From Streptomyces sp. MH60 (lineage in GTDB: Bacteria; Actinomycetota; Actinomycetes; Streptomycetales; Streptomycetaceae): 38,854 nt of DNA. The stretch lies in the NCBI RefSeq assembly GCF_002939385.1, contig NZ_MULI01000068.1, forward strand, positions 1 to 38,854, read 5' to 3'. The first letter of the stretch is position 1. Every line of letters begins with the position of its first letter. Positions 38,044-38,854 of the stretch are shown here, piece by piece. The notes below the pieces were generated by a model. It searched no databases, was not told the DNA's origin, and saw nothing but the letters and a program-made list of their open reading frames with translations. The position numbers were made by a program, and so were the translations under genes.

Positions 38044-38854
38044 TCAGCGTGTCCAGGCGCTGTACTCCATGACGTCGCCGGCCGCGACGCCGTACTCCGG
38101 CTGTGCCTCGGTGAAGGTGGTCTCCAGACCGAGGACGGCGCCGGTGTCCGGGTTCATGATCAGCATGCGGCGCACGCCGGTCACCTCGTGGACGTAGGCC
38201 TGGCCGTGCCGCCCGAGGCGGTCGGTGACCTCTCCGGCGGGCCGCAGTCCGCCGGTGTCCGCGAGGAGGCGGACGAGTGCCGCCGACTCGCGGGCGCCCA
38301 GGGTCCAGTTGTCGAGGAGCAGGTCGGCCGCGTCGAGCAGCTGGGAGGTGTTCATCGCGTCGGTCCGCTGGGCCTCCTCCAGGTAGGCGCGCAGCCGGCC
38401 GGGGTCGTGCGGCGGCCGGGCGTGGGGCGGGGCGTCGCTCCAGCTCGGCGGGTACGTCGTGTCGCTGATGACGTGGCCGTCCTCGACCCGGCGCGGGTTG
38501 CCGTCCGCGTCCTCGCCGATGACCGGGCGGCCGGGGTGGCGCGGGTCGGTGGCCACCACCAGCTCGGTGTGCCGGCCGTCGGCCGTCCAGCGCACGACGC
38601 GCTCCTCGGGCAGCGTGATCGGAGGTGCGTCGTCGGACATGCCGAGGCTCCAGGACTGTACGTGCGTGCCCTTGCGCAGGGCCGGCCCGCCGTCCGCCGC
38701 GGCGGCCTCGGCGCGCTCGGCGAGCCGGTCCAGGGAGACGGGGGTGGCGTCGGCGCGTACGGCGAGCGGGCGGGGCGCGGCGACGGCGGGCGGGGCGCCC
38801 GGTCCGCCGAGCAGCAGGGCCAGTGCGGTCACGGCGACGACGGCGCCGGAGATC
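38044..38854 (-). CDS. Exported or membrane-anchored protein, C-terminal part (truncated by window edge)
   Basis: The frame is open to the right edge and stops at 38046-38044. Near the edge it reads ISGAVVAVTALALLLGG, a hydrophobic anchor or signal sequence, so the cytoplasmic N-terminus is missing. The remaining ~250 residues are external: GTHVQSWSLGMSD, ERVVRWTADGRHTELV, DPGRLRAYLEEAQ, and VRRMLIMNPDTGAVLGLETTF near the end. This pattern resembles CU044_5270-type proteins associated with ECF sigma-factor genes. A sigma factor or other partner would lie beyond the edge; this cannot be checked here. Confidence 0.7.
   Translation of the reverse strand, partial: ISGAVVAVTALALLLGGPGAPPAVAAPRPLAVRADATPVSLDRLAERAEAAAADGGPALRKGTHVQSWSLGMSDDAPPITLPEERVVRWTADGRHTELVVATDPRHPGRPVIGEDADGNPRRVEDGHVISDTTYPPSWSDAPPHARPPHDPGRLRAYLEEAQRTDAMNTSQLLDAADLLLDNWTLGARESAALVRLLADTGGLRPAGEVTDRLGRHGQAYVHEVTGVRRMLIMNPDTGAVLGLETTFTEAQPEYGVAAGDVMEYSAWTR

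Noticed and set aside
1..38854. RNA genes, prophage, insertion sequences, att sites.
   Set aside because: No tRNA cloverleaf, rRNA motif, transposase, integrase or terminal repeat was found by eye; small RNAs cannot be excluded without structure searches.

Overview
The window looks like a stretch of a Streptomyces chromosome, or that of a close relative. Coding density is high with very strong G/C at third codon positions. Several genes start with GTG. Many products are typical of the group: a mycothiol-dependent formaldehyde dehydrogenase, an F420-type PPOX oxidoreductase, a DUF5709 protein, secreted lipase, glucanase and streptogrisin-like enzymes, a SpoIIE-type phosphatase and a WXG/RHS toxin. 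I see no rRNA, tRNA, CRISPR array, insertion sequence or phage module. All names come from reading motifs by eye; no database was searched.

Layout. Positions 1-3213 hold a truncated LuxR/AAA-type regulator, a secreted lipase/cutinase of the polyester-hydrolase type and a Gfo/Idh/MocA oxidoreductase. Positions 3397-8857 are a polymorphic-toxin locus: a 1565-residue WXG-RHS protein with an HNH/Endo VII-like nuclease tip, and just downstream an unrecognised 243-residue protein that is the natural immunity candidate. Positions 9083-17093 carry a secreted GH64 beta-1,3-glucanase behind a perfect LacI-type operator, a PP2C/SpoIIE phosphatase, an MMPL transporter, small acidic proteins around a 56-bp perfect palindrome, and a GT-C membrane glycosyltransferase.

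Positions 17094-22328 hold a beta-phosphoglucomutase/GH65 disaccharide phosphorylase operon, a P-loop kinase, a 57-residue protein and an RpiR regulator. Positions 22329-27533 hold an AT-rich promoter-like island, a conserved small protein, an ATP-grasp/flavin-reductase-like pair, a TetR regulator whose promoter motif recurs before a DUF35 OB-fold gene, an F420 enzyme and a MalY-type PLP enzyme. Positions 27684-31986 hold an S1 protease with a C-terminal membrane anchor and a divergent ROK regulator/Gfo-Idh pair. Positions 32020-38854 hold an L,D-transpeptidase, two SDR enzymes (one behind a triple 17-bp repeat), the mycothiol formaldehyde-detoxification pair, a small secreted protein, a SnoaL-like protein and a truncated exported protein.

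Functional links that the sequence supports are: toxin plus immunity (31-bp gap); phosphorolysis of an alpha-glucobiose plus conversion of beta-glucose-1-phosphate (4-bp overlap); formaldehyde oxidation plus MBL hydrolase (1-bp overlap); ATP-grasp plus flavoprotein (19-bp gap); and two probable regulator-target pairs (TetR/OB-fold, ROK/Gfo-Idh). The most likely places for undescribed biology are the toxin tip with its immunity candidate, the TetR/OB-fold regulon, and the Gfo/Idh protein that lacks the family lysine.
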